A DNA stretch of 64,000 nucleotides from Crocinitomix catalasitica ATCC 23190 (GCF_000621625.1 NZ_JHXV01000001.1:298957-362956), one strand, 5' to 3'; positions 8,040-17,224 are shown, numbered from the stretch's first letter. The notes: generated by a model not told the origin, from the sequence alone. Numbers and translations are program-made.

Positions 8040-8594
8040 TTAGTTTTTGTTTATTAGTGCTTGCGCAACTTGAAACAAATTTGTAAAAATATAATCAGCT
8101 TTGGTAGAAACGTTACCACCATTTTTTAACATTATAGTTTTCATACCTAATTTCATACCAAACTCAATATCGGTTTCTGAATCACCAATCATTAGAGATT
8201 TTTTAAAATCAATTTCAGGATAGTCTTTTTGTGCGGCCAATCCCATTCCTGTGCCTGGCTTTCTATAATTGCTCTTTTCTTTTGCCAGCTGCGGGGCGAA
8301 ATAGAATTCGTCTATTTTGCCATCATTGCTTTTTATGACATCAGCAATAAAACCATGAATGATCGCTAAGTCATCTGCAGTCATATTGCCCTTACCAATT
8401 CCTTGTTGGTTGGTTACAACAACGATTCTATTGAATTGTTCGGTGAAAATTTTAATGGCTTCTGGCACACCGTCAATTATTTTTAACTCGTGTAAATGTT
8501 TAACATAATCATCAATTAGTCGATCATTAATAACACCATCTCTGTCTAAAAACAAGGTCCAGGTTTTATCTATTTTAAGGTCGTTTAATTTCAT
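8040..8594 (-). CDS. HAD-IIIA phosphatase, GmhB/HisB-N-like
   Basis: A 184-residue HAD hydrolase. Motif I is FLDRDGVIND (16-25), motif II VVVTNQQGIGKG, motif III YRKPGTGM and motif IV MIGDSETDIEFG. The order and the TNQQG/RKPxxGM motifs point to D-glycero-D-manno-heptose-1,7-bisphosphate phosphatase or histidinol phosphatase. However, the zinc-loop cysteines usual in GmhB (C-x-H and C-x-C before RKP) are absent; the loop reads APQLAKEKSNYRKP. Neighbouring glycosyltransferases favour a role in surface-sugar precursor synthesis. Confidence 0.8.
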   Translation of the reverse strand: MKLNDLKIDKTWTLFLDRDGVINDRLIDDYVKHLHELKIIDGVPEAIKIFTEQFNRIVVVTNQQGIGKGNMTADDLAIIHGFIADVIKSNDGKIDEFYFAPQLAKEKSNYRKPGTGMGLAAQKDYPEIDFKKSLMIGDSETDIEFGMKLGMKTIMLKNGGNVSTKADYIFTNLFQVAQALINKN

Positions 8595-8622
8595 TATTTT
8601 CTTGGTTTGAACCTGTTTTCTA

Positions 8623-9759
8623 TTAAAATTGATCTAGATTGTCGCATAAATACGACCATTCAAATCTGCTTTTCTCTATCTCCATTCCATTTCGATAACG
8701 TTGAATGTTTTCGGCTTTTCCCATTTGTATTAATCCTTCAATGATTGCTGCTTGATTAGCTTCGACCACAAATCCGGCTTTGTCGTGAGGGATTGTATTT
8801 GATAAATCTCCGACATTGGTAACCAATACCGGTAAATTCATGCTATACGCTATTTGTGTTACGCCACTTTGTGTCGCATTACGATAAGTCAATGCCAAGA
8901 AATCGGCAGCTGAAAAATAATATTTGACGGATTGATCATCTACAAATTTATCGATGCGAATGATGTCTTCGGTTAAACCGTATTTTTCAATTTTATCTTG
9001 ATATAGATTCCAGTCGTCATAAGCTTCACCCACAATTAAAAGTCGGTGGTTTGGAGCATTCTTTTTGAATACTGCAAAAGCATCGATTAGTAAATCAACG
9101 CCTTTATATTTTCTAATCAATCCAAAGGAAAGGATATAATTCTTTTGTACGTCTAATTCGAGTTGCTTACATGCTTTCGTTTTTGAAACAGGTTCACCAT
9201 AAATGTCAAAAACCGGATGAGGCGAGTAGGTGATAGGCTTTTTTACTTTAAATATAGCTTGTAAATCATTTATGCCACGCTCAGCCATCACGATGAAAGC
9301 ATCCATTTTCCCGTAGAAAAAACTTGATAATATTTTGTCTCCAAAACGTTTTTCATGGGGAATAACATTGTCAACTAAAGCGATTGTTTTATTTGATTTA
9401 GCTAACCAACTTATGGTGCCTAAACATGGTGCGAGGAAAGGAAGCCAATATCGAATGATGATTTTATTCGGTTTTGCCTTTTTTAAGGCCAATCCAACAC
9501 GAATCCAATTAAACGGGTTGATTGCATTGATTTTGCGTTTGATGATTACATTTTCTGGCGCCTGATGCTCGTCTAAATCGTGGTATTGTGTTTTGCCCGG
9601 GAATATAAGTTGAGGATACAGTAGTTTATAAGTCCATATTTCAACGTTCGCTCCACGTTTAATATATTCTTGCGCCAAACGGTCAGTTGTAGCTGCTATA
9701 CCACCTCTATACGGGAAGGCAGTAGAGATTAAAATTATTTTTTCTGATTTATTCGCCAT
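8623..9759 (-). CDS. Glycosyltransferase family 4 (GT-B fold)
   Basis: A 378-residue GT-B transferase. The N-terminal half starts STAFPYRGGIAATTDRLAQEY, typical of acceptor-binding Rossmann domains. The C-terminal half has LSFGLIRKYKGVDLLIDAF, LLIVGEAYDDW and SAADFLALTYRNATQSGVTQIAYSMNLPVLVTNVG. The usual E-x7-E retaining motif is replaced by Asn/Gln-rich sequence (RNATQSGV), a variant seen in some family members. No signal peptide; a cytoplasmic enzyme acting on glycan intermediates. Likely functions with the GT2 gene 15 bases upstream. Confidence 0.85.
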   Translation of the reverse strand: MANKSEKIILISTAFPYRGGIAATTDRLAQEYIKRGANVEIWTYKLLYPQLIFPGKTQYHDLDEHQAPENVIIKRKINAINPFNWIRVGLALKKAKPNKIIIRYWLPFLAPCLGTISWLAKSNKTIALVDNVIPHEKRFGDKILSSFFYGKMDAFIVMAERGINDLQAIFKVKKPITYSPHPVFDIYGEPVSKTKACKQLELDVQKNYILSFGLIRKYKGVDLLIDAFAVFKKNAPNHRLLIVGEAYDDWNLYQDKIEKYGLTEDIIRIDKFVDDQSVKYYFSAADFLALTYRNATQSGVTQIAYSMNLPVLVTNVGDLSNTIPHDKAGFVVEANQAAIIEGLIQMGKAENIQRYRNGMEIEKSRFEWSYLCDNLDQF

Positions 9760-9774
9760 GGCGGCAGCAAAGAA

Positions 9775-10725
9775 TTAAATTTCTTTTTCAATGAGGTAAT
9801 TATTCCTAGTCGTAGAATTTCTTCCAATAAGTTCTGCTATAAAACCCGCTAAGAATAGTTGTGTTCCGATAATTATTGTTGTTAAAGCAATATAGAATTC
9901 GGGTCTGTTCGCTAATAGTCTCGATCCTGTGTCAATACATAATTTATTGATGATTAACCAAAGAGTGATGCATGAACCTATGGTAAAGAATAATGTGCCC
10001 AATAATCCGAAAAAGTGCATTGGTTTTTTTCCGAACCGAGTAATGAATGTAATTGTGAAAAGATCTAAAAAACCATTCACAAAACGATTTAATCCGAATT
10101 TTGTCACACCGTATTTTCGTTCTTGATGTTGTACAACTTTTTCTCCAATCTTTCCAAAACCAGCAGCTTTAGAAATGACTGGGATATAGCGATGCATCTC
10201 ACCAAAAATTTCAATTGATTTTACTACTTCACAACGATATGCCTTTAAGCCGCAATTCATATCGTGTAATTGGATGCCACTCATAAATCTATTTACACCA
10301 TTGTAAATTTTTGTAGGTATGGTTTTAGAGATCGGATCGTATCTTTTTTTCTTCCAGCCAGATACCAAGTCAAAACCATCTTCCTTGATCATCTTAACTA
10401 AGCCTGGAATTTCTTCAGGGCTATCTTGTAAGTCTGCATCCATTGTAATTACAATGTCACCTTTGCTGGCTTGAAAACCAACGTGCAATGCAGCTGATTT
10501 TCCGTAGTTCCGCTGGAATTTTATACCCCGTACATGTGAGTCCTTTGTCTTTAATGATTCTATCATATTCCAAGAACCATCTGTACTTCCGTCATTAATA
10601 AAGATGATTTCGTATGTCAGCTTTTCTTTCTGAACAACTTTTAAAATCCAAGCATGCAGCTCACTTAAGGATTCTACTTCGTTGTATAAAGGAACAACTA
10701 TTGAAATATCTAAATTATCGGTCAT
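9775..10725 (-). CDS. Polyprenyl-phosphate glycosyltransferase, GT2 DPM1/GtrB type
   Basis: A 316-residue protein with a GT-A domain. It starts DISIVVPLYNEVESLSEL, with FINDGSTDGSW, QRNYGKSAALHVGF, the metal site MDADLQDSPEEIPGL, and RKYGVTKFGLNRFVNGFLDL. Two C-terminal membrane helices follow (about 235-260 and 280-305). This is the layout of enzymes that charge undecaprenyl phosphate with a sugar (ArnC, GtrB, DPM synthase). It lies upstream of the GT4 gene on the same strand. The donor sugar is not determinable. Confidence 0.85.
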   Translation of the reverse strand: MTDNLDISIVVPLYNEVESLSELHAWILKVVQKEKLTYEIIFINDGSTDGSWNMIESLKTKDSHVRGIKFQRNYGKSAALHVGFQASKGDIVITMDADLQDSPEEIPGLVKMIKEDGFDLVSGWKKKRYDPISKTIPTKIYNGVNRFMSGIQLHDMNCGLKAYRCEVVKSIEIFGEMHRYIPVISKAAGFGKIGEKVVQHQERKYGVTKFGLNRFVNGFLDLFTITFITRFGKKPMHFFGLLGTLFFTIGSCITLWLIINKLCIDTGSRLLANRPEFYIALTTIIIGTQLFLAGFIAELIGRNSTTRNNYLIEKEI

Positions 10726-10810
10726 ATTAGAATCAAAGTTAATTCTTTGAATTTTTTTAGAATAGTAATGGAGCGTTAAATTAAGCTAAAACAAAATTTA
10801 TTTAACGGTA

Positions 10811-11482
10811 TTACATGTTTAATGTTTCGCTTTTTAGGTTCATTAGTACACTAAAAGCAGTACTTACCTCGGCAGTGTCAACAATTATCGTGAACTCATT
10901 TGTTGTAGAAATAACCTCTGATAGATTAATTCCTTCCCAAGCTAGTTTTTTCAATAGATAATAATAAACACCAGATATCTCTGTATTAATTACTGGCAGT
11001 TTCATAGTGATAGAAGATAAGTTTGACATTTCTGCAATCAAATCTTCTTGCTTGAACATCTCCATGATTTTCGGCTTGAATTGTTCGTTTGTGATAATAG
11101 TTGTCTCAGTTACCCCACGAGATACAGTGTAGAAGTTGTCACTTATATCTTTAATTTGAGATAAGAATTTTGCTTGATCTTGAGAAATACCAACGTAATT
11201 CTTGAAAGTACAAGTAACAAGATTGCTTCGTACAATTAAATCGCCCAACTGACGCATAAAGTTTTTTATACGGTGCTCAATCTTCTGATTCGTGCCAGGT
11301 GGCATTCGTTTAATCGCCATTATGATAGCACTATCCGAAATATCTTTCCCCATGAGTGTTTTAATCTCAGGGTTTAATTTCCTCGCGAGCGAACTAATAT
11401 TGATCAAGCCTTCTGTAATGGCCTCCTGTACAAAAGGAGACTGATTAATGAGCTTTTCGATGACCTTACTTAATCTATCCAT
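10811..11482 (-). CDS. HTH-like plus ACT-domain protein
   Basis: A 223-residue protein. Residues 1-60 look like a small winged-helix-like bundle (FVQEAITEGLINISSLARKLNPEIKTLMG). The last 70 or so residues read as an ACT amino-acid-binding domain (SITMKLPVINTEISGVYYYLLKKLAWEGINLSEV). A second, weaker ACT-like segment covers about 90-150. There is no kinase domain, so the name aspartate kinase that such proteins may attract would be wrong. It diverges from lysA across a 100-bp region with a -7 box on each strand. That suggests an amino-acid-sensing regulator of lysine synthesis, which is inference. Confidence 0.6.
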   Translation of the reverse strand: MDRLSKVIEKLINQSPFVQEAITEGLINISSLARKLNPEIKTLMGKDISDSAIIMAIKRMPPGTNQKIEHRIKNFMRQLGDLIVRSNLVTCTFKNYVGISQDQAKFLSQIKDISDNFYTVSRGVTETTIITNEQFKPKIMEMFKQEDLIAEMSNLSSITMKLPVINTEISGVYYYLLKKLAWEGINLSEVISTTNEFTIIVDTAEVSTAFSVLMNLKSETLNM

Positions 11483-11516
11483 GTTAAAAATAAAACAGTT
11501 TGTTAAAAATGTATTG

Positions 11517-11524
11517 CAAATATA
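11517..11524 (-). promoter_or_regulatory. -7 box for the ACT-domain gene
   Basis: The minus strand reads TATATTTG 34 bases upstream of the ATG at 11482. It is back to back with the lysA promoter. Confidence 0.55.
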
Positions 11525-11555
11525 ATGAAAATAACATTTGTATTTAAATATGATA

Positions 11556-11563
11556 TAAATTTG
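11556..11563 (+). promoter_or_regulatory. -7 box for lysA
   Basis: TAAATTTG matches TAnnTTTG, 19 bases before the ATG at 11583. A TTTG at 11537-11540 could serve as the -33 element, although the spacing is short. Confidence 0.5.
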
Positions 11564-11582
11564 TACAAAAAAATTGAAATCA

Positions 11583-12740
11583 ATGGAAAATACACCATAT
11601 TATTTTTACGACCTTGACGTCTTAGATGCTACTTTGGAAGCTATTAAGTCCAATATTATGGGCGAATCTTTTTATGTTCATTACGCTATAAAGGCGAATA
11701 ATAATATGGAAATTTTGAAACGTATTGCTAAAAATAATTTCGGTGCTGATTGTGTTAGTGGTTGGGAAATTGAAACGGCAATTGAAGCAGGTTTTGATCC
11801 TCAATCTATTGTTTTTGCTGGTGTTGGGAAAACGGATGAAGAAATAATTATCGCCTTAACGCATAAAATAGGGATGATTAATTGTGAAAGTTTAGAAGAA
11901 ATTCATGTGATAAATCAGTTGGCTACACAGTTGAATGTTTGTCCAAAAATTGCACTCAGATTGAACCCAAATGTGAATGCTTTGACACACGAAAAAATTT
12001 CTACTGGATTGGCTGAAAATAAATTTGGATTGACTGTTTTAGAATTCAAAGCTTTATTAAATGATCTTAGCGAATTAAATTCGATCGATATTACTGGTTT
12101 GCATTTCCATATTGGTTCTCAAATTACAACAATGGATGTTTTTGCCAACCTATGTGAGCGCATTTTGGAAATTATTCCTGAATTTGAACAGAAAATCGGA
12201 CCATTAACCTCTTTAAATGTCGGAGGCGGATTAGGAATAGATTATGATCAACCTGATTTGAATGCAATTCCAGATTTTCAAGGTTACTTTAATACATTTA
12301 AAAAAGGACTGACTAGTTTAGTAAATATTCCTGTTCACTTCGAATTGGGAAGATCGATCGTTGCGCAATGTGGTAGCTTAAGAACGAAAGTGCTTTATGT
12401 TAAACGATCTGAGAATAAAAACTTTGCAGTGATGGATGCCGGAATGACAGAATTAATGCGTCCTGCTCTTTATGGGTCAGTGCATAAAATTGAAAAATTA
12501 AATGCCGATCCTGTTGATGTTGCTCAATTTTACGACGTTGTTGGTCCAATTTGTGAGTCGAGTGATTGTTTTGGAAAAGACATTCGTTTACCTGAGTTAC
12601 ACCGAGGTGATATCGTTACAATTCGTTCGTGCGGCGCCTATGCTGAATCCATGTCATTGCGTTATAATGGTAGAGAAGCAATAGGGAATAATTTAAAGCC
12701 TAAAGTGAGTACGTCTTTAAGGATGCTTAAGTACGCTTAA
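11583..12740 (+). CDS. lysA: Diaminopimelate decarboxylase
   Basis: PLP-dependent fold-III decarboxylase making lysine from meso-diaminopimelate. Visible motifs are the PLP lysine in HYAIKANNN (Lys37), HFHIGSQI, the phosphate-binding GGGLGIDY, and ELGRSIVAQCG. The C-terminal barrel has DAGMTELMRPALYG, the dimer-interface cysteine in GPICESSDCFGKD, and RSCGAYAESMSLRYNGR. The ATG at 11583 replaces an upstream TTG at 11574, as conserved sequence begins immediately after it. The related carboxynorspermidine decarboxylase was considered, but the CESSD and DAGM motifs fit LysA better. The end overlaps the convergent gene by 14 bases. Confidence 0.9.
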   Translation: MENTPYYFYDLDVLDATLEAIKSNIMGESFYVHYAIKANNNMEILKRIAKNNFGADCVSGWEIETAIEAGFDPQSIVFAGVGKTDEEIIIALTHKIGMINCESLEEIHVINQLATQLNVCPKIALRLNPNVNALTHEKISTGLAENKFGLTVLEFKALLNDLSELNSIDITGLHFHIGSQITTMDVFANLCERILEIIPEFEQKIGPLTSLNVGGGLGIDYDQPDLNAIPDFQGYFNTFKKGLTSLVNIPVHFELGRSIVAQCGSLRTKVLYVKRSENKNFAVMDAGMTELMRPALYGSVHKIEKLNADPVDVAQFYDVVGPICESSDCFGKDIRLPELHRGDIVTIRSCGAYAESMSLRYNGREAIGNNLKPKVSTSLRMLKYA

Positions 12741-13269
12741 GAAAATCGTCTTCTATTTTTTTTAGCTTGATTAATTCGTGTTCGCCACGATGTGTCAATC
12801 CTGCCGATACTTTTTCTTGAACAAGGATTTCTATTTGGAATCTGACTTCTCGAATGAGTTCGGGATATTCCGTACATATTTTCCTGAGAACCGTCATTGA
12901 GAATGCTTTTACCGCAACAGGTTCGTCTATTGCGATTAAATAAGATAGGGCGATATCAAATAACTCTCCAGTAATTGATTCGTCAATATCGATGAATTGA
13001 AAAAATCGCATCGTATTTCTTTTCACAGCAGGAATAGGATTCCTTTTTAGGTTTTTGATAATATCCGCTAAATACGGACTTATTAAATCAGCGTTTTTTT
13101 CGACAATGATAGAAATTGGCTGGCTGGCGCGCTGAACTGTTCTGTATTCACCATAAAGAAATAAATCCATTAATTCAGCAAATTTCTGTTCATCGTTACC
13201 TATATAGTTGATAACGAGGTTGGCATTGTCTCTTGAATGTGTTACTGCGAGCTGTTCTTTTATATTCAT
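12727..13269 (-). CDS. HEAT-like helical repeat protein
   Basis: A 180-residue all-helical protein with repeated helix pairs, such as LMDLFLYGEYRTVQRASQPI, LADIIKNLKRNPIPAVKRNTMRFFQ, LFDIALSYLI and VAVKAFSMTVLRKICTEYPEL. These resemble HEAT repeats and suggest a protein-binding scaffold. No enzyme motif is present. Similar small proteins have sometimes been labelled adenylosuccinate lyase, but I see no lyase signature. It is convergent with lysA and divergent from ffh. Confidence 0.6.
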   Translation of the reverse strand: MNIKEQLAVTHSRDNANLVINYIGNDEQKFAELMDLFLYGEYRTVQRASQPISIIVEKNADLISPYLADIIKNLKRNPIPAVKRNTMRFFQFIDIDESITGELFDIALSYLIAIDEPVAVKAFSMTVLRKICTEYPELIREVRFQIEILVQEKVSAGLTHRGEHELIKLKKIEDDFLKRT

Positions 13270-13289
13270 TCTCGATTCTACAATTTGCG

Positions 13290-13320
13290 TTGGTAAGCGA
13301 TTATAAAATTATTATCTTTG
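13290..13320 (+). promoter_or_regulatory. Promoter for ffh
   Basis: A -33 TTG at 13290-13292 and a -7 TATCTTTG at 13313-13320, 20 bases apart, match the Bacteroidota consensus. The -7 overlaps an upstream in-frame TTG, so translation starts at the ATG at 13345. Confidence 0.7.
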
Positions 13321-13344
13321 TGTTCAGAAAATAAAGTTAAGAAG

Positions 13345-14697
13345 ATGTTTGAAAATTTGACCGATAAATTTGACAGGGCCTTTAAAGTTTTAAAAGGGCA
13401 TGGACAAATTACTGAAATAAATGTAGCAGAAACGTTAAAAGAGGTGCGAAGAGCCCTATTGGATGCGGATGTTAACTTTAAAACAGCTAAAGATTTTACA
13501 AATACCGTAAAAGAAAAAGCAATAGGACAAAATGTGTTAACCACAATTTCTCCTGGTCAATTATTGACAAAGATTTGTCATGAAGAGTTGACCAACTTAA
13601 TGGGGGGTGAACAAGAGGATGTAAACTATAAAGGAAGTCCAGGAATTATTTTAATGTCTGGATTGCAAGGTTCTGGTAAAACAACCTTCTCTGGTAAATT
13701 AGCCAATTGGCTGAAGAATAAACAGCGTAAGAATCCTCTTTTGGTGGCTTGTGATGTTTATCGTCCTGCTGCAATTGACCAATTACATGTATTGGGTGAA
13801 CAACTAGGAGTAGAGGTTTATTCTAATCGTGAAGAAAAGAATCCTGTAAAGATTGCTGAAGCAGCAATTGTATATGCAAAAAGTAACGGCTTTAATGTTG
13901 TTATTATAGATACTGCTGGTCGTTTGGCTATTGATACGCAGATGATGGACGAGATTGCTGCTGTTAAAAAAGCAATCAATCCGACTGAAACATTATTCGT
14001 TGTTGATTCCATGACAGGTCAGGATGCTGTGAATACTGCAAAAGCATTTGACGAAAAAATTGATTTTAATGGTGTTGTATTAACCAAATTAGATGGTGAT
14101 ACACGTGGTGGAGCTGCCCTATCTATTAAGACAGTAGTGAATAAACCAATTAAGTTTGTTGGTACTGGTGAAAAAATGGATGCCTTAGATGTTTTCTATC
14201 CAAAAAGGATGGCGGATCGTATCTTGGGAATGGGAGATGTTGTTTCTTTAGTTGAAAAGGCTCAAGAACAATTTGACGAGAAGGAAGCAAAAAAGCTACA
14301 GAAAAAAATTGCTCAAAATAAATTTGATTTTGACGATTTCTATGCGCAATTGCAACAAATCAAAAAGATGGGTAATGTCAAAGACCTTATGGGAATGATT
14401 CCTGGGGTTGGCAAAGCAATGAAAGACGTAGATATTGACGATGATGCCTTTAAAGGTATTGAAGCAATTATTCAATCAATGACGGCTAAAGAGCGCGCAG
14501 AACCTAGCTTATTAAATGGATCGAGAAAAAATAGAATCGCAAAAGGTTCTGGTAGCTCTATTCAAGATGTCAATAAATTGATCAAACAATTCAGTGAGAC
14601 CAAAAAAGTGATGCACTTAATGAGCAATAAAAAGAATATGGCGAATATGATGCGTCAAATGAAAGGTATGCGTGGGGGTGGACTTCCAGGAATGTAG
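13345..14697 (+). CDS. ffh: Signal recognition particle GTPase Ffh
   Basis: Targets signal-anchor and exported proteins co-translationally to FtsY and the translocon together with 4.5S RNA. The 450 residues show the N helical domain (1-90). The G domain has GLQGSGKTTFSGKLA, DVYRPAAIDQL, DTAGRLAID and TKLDGDTRGGAAL. The C-terminal Met-rich M domain (FYAQLQQIKKMGNV, then MMRQMKGMRGGG at the end) binds signal peptides and RNA. Length is normal. No 4.5S RNA gene was found in the flanking sequence. Confidence 0.97.
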   Translation: MFENLTDKFDRAFKVLKGHGQITEINVAETLKEVRRALLDADVNFKTAKDFTNTVKEKAIGQNVLTTISPGQLLTKICHEELTNLMGGEQEDVNYKGSPGIILMSGLQGSGKTTFSGKLANWLKNKQRKNPLLVACDVYRPAAIDQLHVLGEQLGVEVYSNREEKNPVKIAEAAIVYAKSNGFNVVIIDTAGRLAIDTQMMDEIAAVKKAINPTETLFVVDSMTGQDAVNTAKAFDEKIDFNGVVLTKLDGDTRGGAALSIKTVVNKPIKFVGTGEKMDALDVFYPKRMADRILGMGDVVSLVEKAQEQFDEKEAKKLQKKIAQNKFDFDDFYAQLQQIKKMGNVKDLMGMIPGVGKAMKDVDIDDDAFKGIEAIIQSMTAKERAEPSLLNGSRKNRIAKGSGSSIQDVNKLIKQFSETKKVMHLMSNKKNMANMMRQMKGMRGGGLPGM

Positions 14698-14730
14698 TCG
14701 ACATTAACTAAATATTCTTTAACTTACCGG

Positions 14731-15639
14731 ATGCCTTTAAAATTAACCATACTCGGATCTGGTTCTGCAGTTCCAAATTTAAATAGGGGCGTATCGGCTC
14801 AGTATTTGAATTTTAATGAACGCCGAATTTTGATTGACTGTGGTGAAGGTACACAACTACAACTGCGCAAATTCAAAATTAAATTTCAAAGGCTTCAATA
14901 TATTTTCATCTCTCATTTACACGGGGATCACTTTTTAGGAATTTTCGGTTTAATCTCCTCCATGAATTTATTGGGAAGAGATAATAAATTAACCATATTT
15001 GCCCCGGTTGGATTAGAAGAAATTATCCGACATCAATTTAAATTAACAGAAGTCTATTTAGGGTTCGAACTCGAATTTATTACTGTCGATCCAACTGAAA
15101 AAACTAAAATATTTGAGGATGATAAACTCAATATATACGCTTTTCCATTACAACATCGCATTCCTTGTAACGGCTTTTTATTCGAAGAGAAAGCAAAAGA
15201 ACATAAGATTAGAAAAAGTGCAATTTCTAAATATAACCTCAGTCTTGTTGAGATTTTAGCCTTGAAGAAAGGACAAAATGTAATGCGTGATGAAATCACA
15301 ATTAAGAATGAGGATTGTACTTTGCCTCCTGAAAAATCGTTGCAATTTGCCTACTGCTCAGACACGAAGTATTTACCGCGTTTAACCGATTGGATTGAAG
15401 GTGCGGATCTTTTGTATCACGAAGCTACTTTTTTAACTGCGCACAAGTCAAGAGCAAAAGCAACAGGTCATTCTACAGCTGCTCAAGCTGCTACGATAGC
15501 GAAGGATGCAAAGGTTGGGAAACTACTTCTAGGTCATTTTTCAGCACGTTATAAAGACACCGTAGAACTCCTAGCTGAAGCGATTGGGGTTTTTGACAAT
15601 GTCGTTTGCGTTGAAGATGGCCAAGCTTTTAAATTATAA
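14731..15639 (+). CDS. rnz: Ribonuclease Z
   Basis: Zinc endonuclease that trims tRNA 3' trailers. The 302-residue metallo-beta-lactamase fold has GSGSAVPNLNRGVSAQYL at the start and the metal-binding FISHLHGDHFLGIFGL at about 60-75. Later come YCSDTKY, LLYHEATF, GHSTAAQAA and LLLGHFSARY. It begins 33 bases after ffh on the same strand, so they are probably co-transcribed. Confidence 0.95.
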   Translation: MPLKLTILGSGSAVPNLNRGVSAQYLNFNERRILIDCGEGTQLQLRKFKIKFQRLQYIFISHLHGDHFLGIFGLISSMNLLGRDNKLTIFAPVGLEEIIRHQFKLTEVYLGFELEFITVDPTEKTKIFEDDKLNIYAFPLQHRIPCNGFLFEEKAKEHKIRKSAISKYNLSLVEILALKKGQNVMRDEITIKNEDCTLPPEKSLQFAYCSDTKYLPRLTDWIEGADLLYHEATFLTAHKSRAKATGHSTAAQAATIAKDAKVGKLLLGHFSARYKDTVELLAEAIGVFDNVVCVEDGQAFKL

Positions 15640-15711
15640 CCGTTTACAAATTCTCGTAGAAGTCATCTGGAATATGATGGTTTTTAATTTATTTCGACTT
15701 ATCTTTAAATC

Positions 15712-16068
15712 ATGGGTCAATTAGCTCCTCTTTTTACAATATTGGCTGCAGCTGGAACAGTGATGCTGCTTGTAGGAATTATTATGTTGATCTTTCCGCC
15801 TAAAAATATTAACCATATCTACGGGTATCGCACAAAACAGTCAATGGAATCAGAAGAGAATTGGCAATTTGCTCAAACCTATTCTGCGAAATTAATGGTG
15901 ATTCTAGGGGCCTCATATGTTATACTCGGTTTTGGTTCTTCATGGTTAGAATTATCAGAGACATTGAGTGGAATAATTTCAATTTCAATGGTGGTTTTAG
16001 GAGCCGTTTTATTGATTCTTAAAACGGAGTCAGAATTGAAAAAAAAGAACAAACATTCACGTGAATAA
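15712..16068 (+). CDS. SdpI-family membrane protein
   Basis: A 118-residue protein with three hydrophobic helices. The SdpI/YhfL signature is MLIFPPKNINHIYGYRTKQSMESEENWQFAQTYS at about 25-58: the Pro-Pro, the GYRT and the W-x-F-A-x-x-Y-S. The Bacillus namesake gives immunity to the SdpC toxin and signals through SdpR; no toxin or regulator is adjacent, so only the family can be assigned. Confidence 0.8.
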   Translation: MGQLAPLFTILAAAGTVMLLVGIIMLIFPPKNINHIYGYRTKQSMESEENWQFAQTYSAKLMVILGASYVILGFGSSWLELSETLSGIISISMVVLGAVLLILKTESELKKKNKHSRE

Positions 16069-16116
16069 GCTTTGTAAGGAGATTTAGTTTTGAACGACCT
16101 ATATTTAAATAATTCT

Positions 16117-17223
16117 ATGCGCTTCTGCCTGTTTGTTTTATCCTTTTGCTTGTGTCAACCGCTGATAAGTCAGGTTGATAGTGCTAATGAACCGAATGAT
16201 AGCATAGCTTCAGATACTTCTTACCAATCAAAAGAAGATTTTAATATCACCGCTTTCCCATTGGCCTTTTATTTGCCTGAAACGAGTCTTGCTTTTGGTG
16301 CTGTAGGAATCATGGTATTTAATGCGGGAGAATTTAAGACTTGGCGCAAATCCCAAATTCAATTGGGATTATCCTATACCTTAAAAAAACAATTCCTCCT
16401 TTTTATTCCTTACGAAGTCTATTTTAAACAAAACTGGAAATGGCACGGAGAATTAGGTTATTATCGATATTTCTATAATTATTTTGGTATTGGAATCGAT
16501 GCTGAAAAAGACGATTTAGAAACGTTTGATGCTACTTATCCAAGAGTGATTTCTACTTTGGCTTATCGGCTAACCGATCATTTTTTGGCTGGAATTCAAT
16601 ATCGATTTGATAATTTTAAAATTCCACGGACTGATAGCTTATTAACTGCTCAAAATCCAACAGGAATTAAAGGCGGAATAATAAGTACGATTGGTTTGTC
16701 GCTTACTTATGACAGTCGTGATGATATTTTTTATCCAAGGAAAGGTCTGTTTGCCAATGCCGTTTATGAAGTGTCTGATCAGTATACTGGTTCTAATTTT
16801 GATTATTCATTGCTGCAATTTGATTTGAGCTATTATTATACCATCAAAGAAAAACATACCATCGCTGCTAATTTTTATTCAGGATTTACTTTCGGAGATG
16901 CACCATTTTTCACCCATTATTATTTGTCGTCAGGTAAAAGAGGGAGAGGGTTTAATGACCGTCGATTTATCGATAGAAATATCGAATTGCTACAAATCGA
17001 ATATCGTTATCCTATATATAAACGTTTAAGAGGAGCGGCTTTTGTATCTTCAGGAACAGTGAGTCCAACTTTGAATGATCTTTTTAATACAAAACAAAAA
17101 TTAAGTTATGGAGCAGGTTTGCGTTTTCAATTGAATAAAAAACAAATGAGTCATATACGAGCAGATGTCGCACATGCTAACGAAGGGTTCCAATTCTACA
17201 TTACAATAGGTGAAGCGTTTTAA
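16117..17223 (+). CDS. Omp85/BamA-type outer-membrane barrel without POTRA domains
   Basis: A 368-residue exported barrel. The ATG at 16117 gives a good signal peptide (MRFCLFVLSFCLCQPLISQ); the upstream TTG at 16090 would bury it. The mature part opens with ITAFPLAFYLPETSLAFG. It contains GIGIDAEKDD and GLSLTYDSRDDIFYPRKGLF, the latter matching the bacterial surface antigen/BamA barrel motif, and SSGKRGRGFNDRRFIDRN, like the BamA L6 loop RGF motif. No POTRA repeats precede the barrel, so it is unlikely to be BamA itself. Role unknown. Confidence 0.75.
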   Translation: MRFCLFVLSFCLCQPLISQVDSANEPNDSIASDTSYQSKEDFNITAFPLAFYLPETSLAFGAVGIMVFNAGEFKTWRKSQIQLGLSYTLKKQFLLFIPYEVYFKQNWKWHGELGYYRYFYNYFGIGIDAEKDDLETFDATYPRVISTLAYRLTDHFLAGIQYRFDNFKIPRTDSLLTAQNPTGIKGGIISTIGLSLTYDSRDDIFYPRKGLFANAVYEVSDQYTGSNFDYSLLQFDLSYYYTIKEKHTIAANFYSGFTFGDAPFFTHYYLSSGKRGRGFNDRRFIDRNIELLQIEYRYPIYKRLRGAAFVSSGTVSPTLNDLFNTKQKLSYGAGLRFQLNKKQMSHIRADVAHANEGFQFYITIGEAF

Positions 17224-17224
17224 A

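Noticed and set aside
12727..13269. Adenylosuccinate lyase
   Set aside because: The protein is 180 residues long, has only HEAT-like helix pairs and no lyase signature.
16117..17223. Essential assembly factor BamA
   Set aside because: It has the barrel motifs but no POTRA repeats and is far too short.
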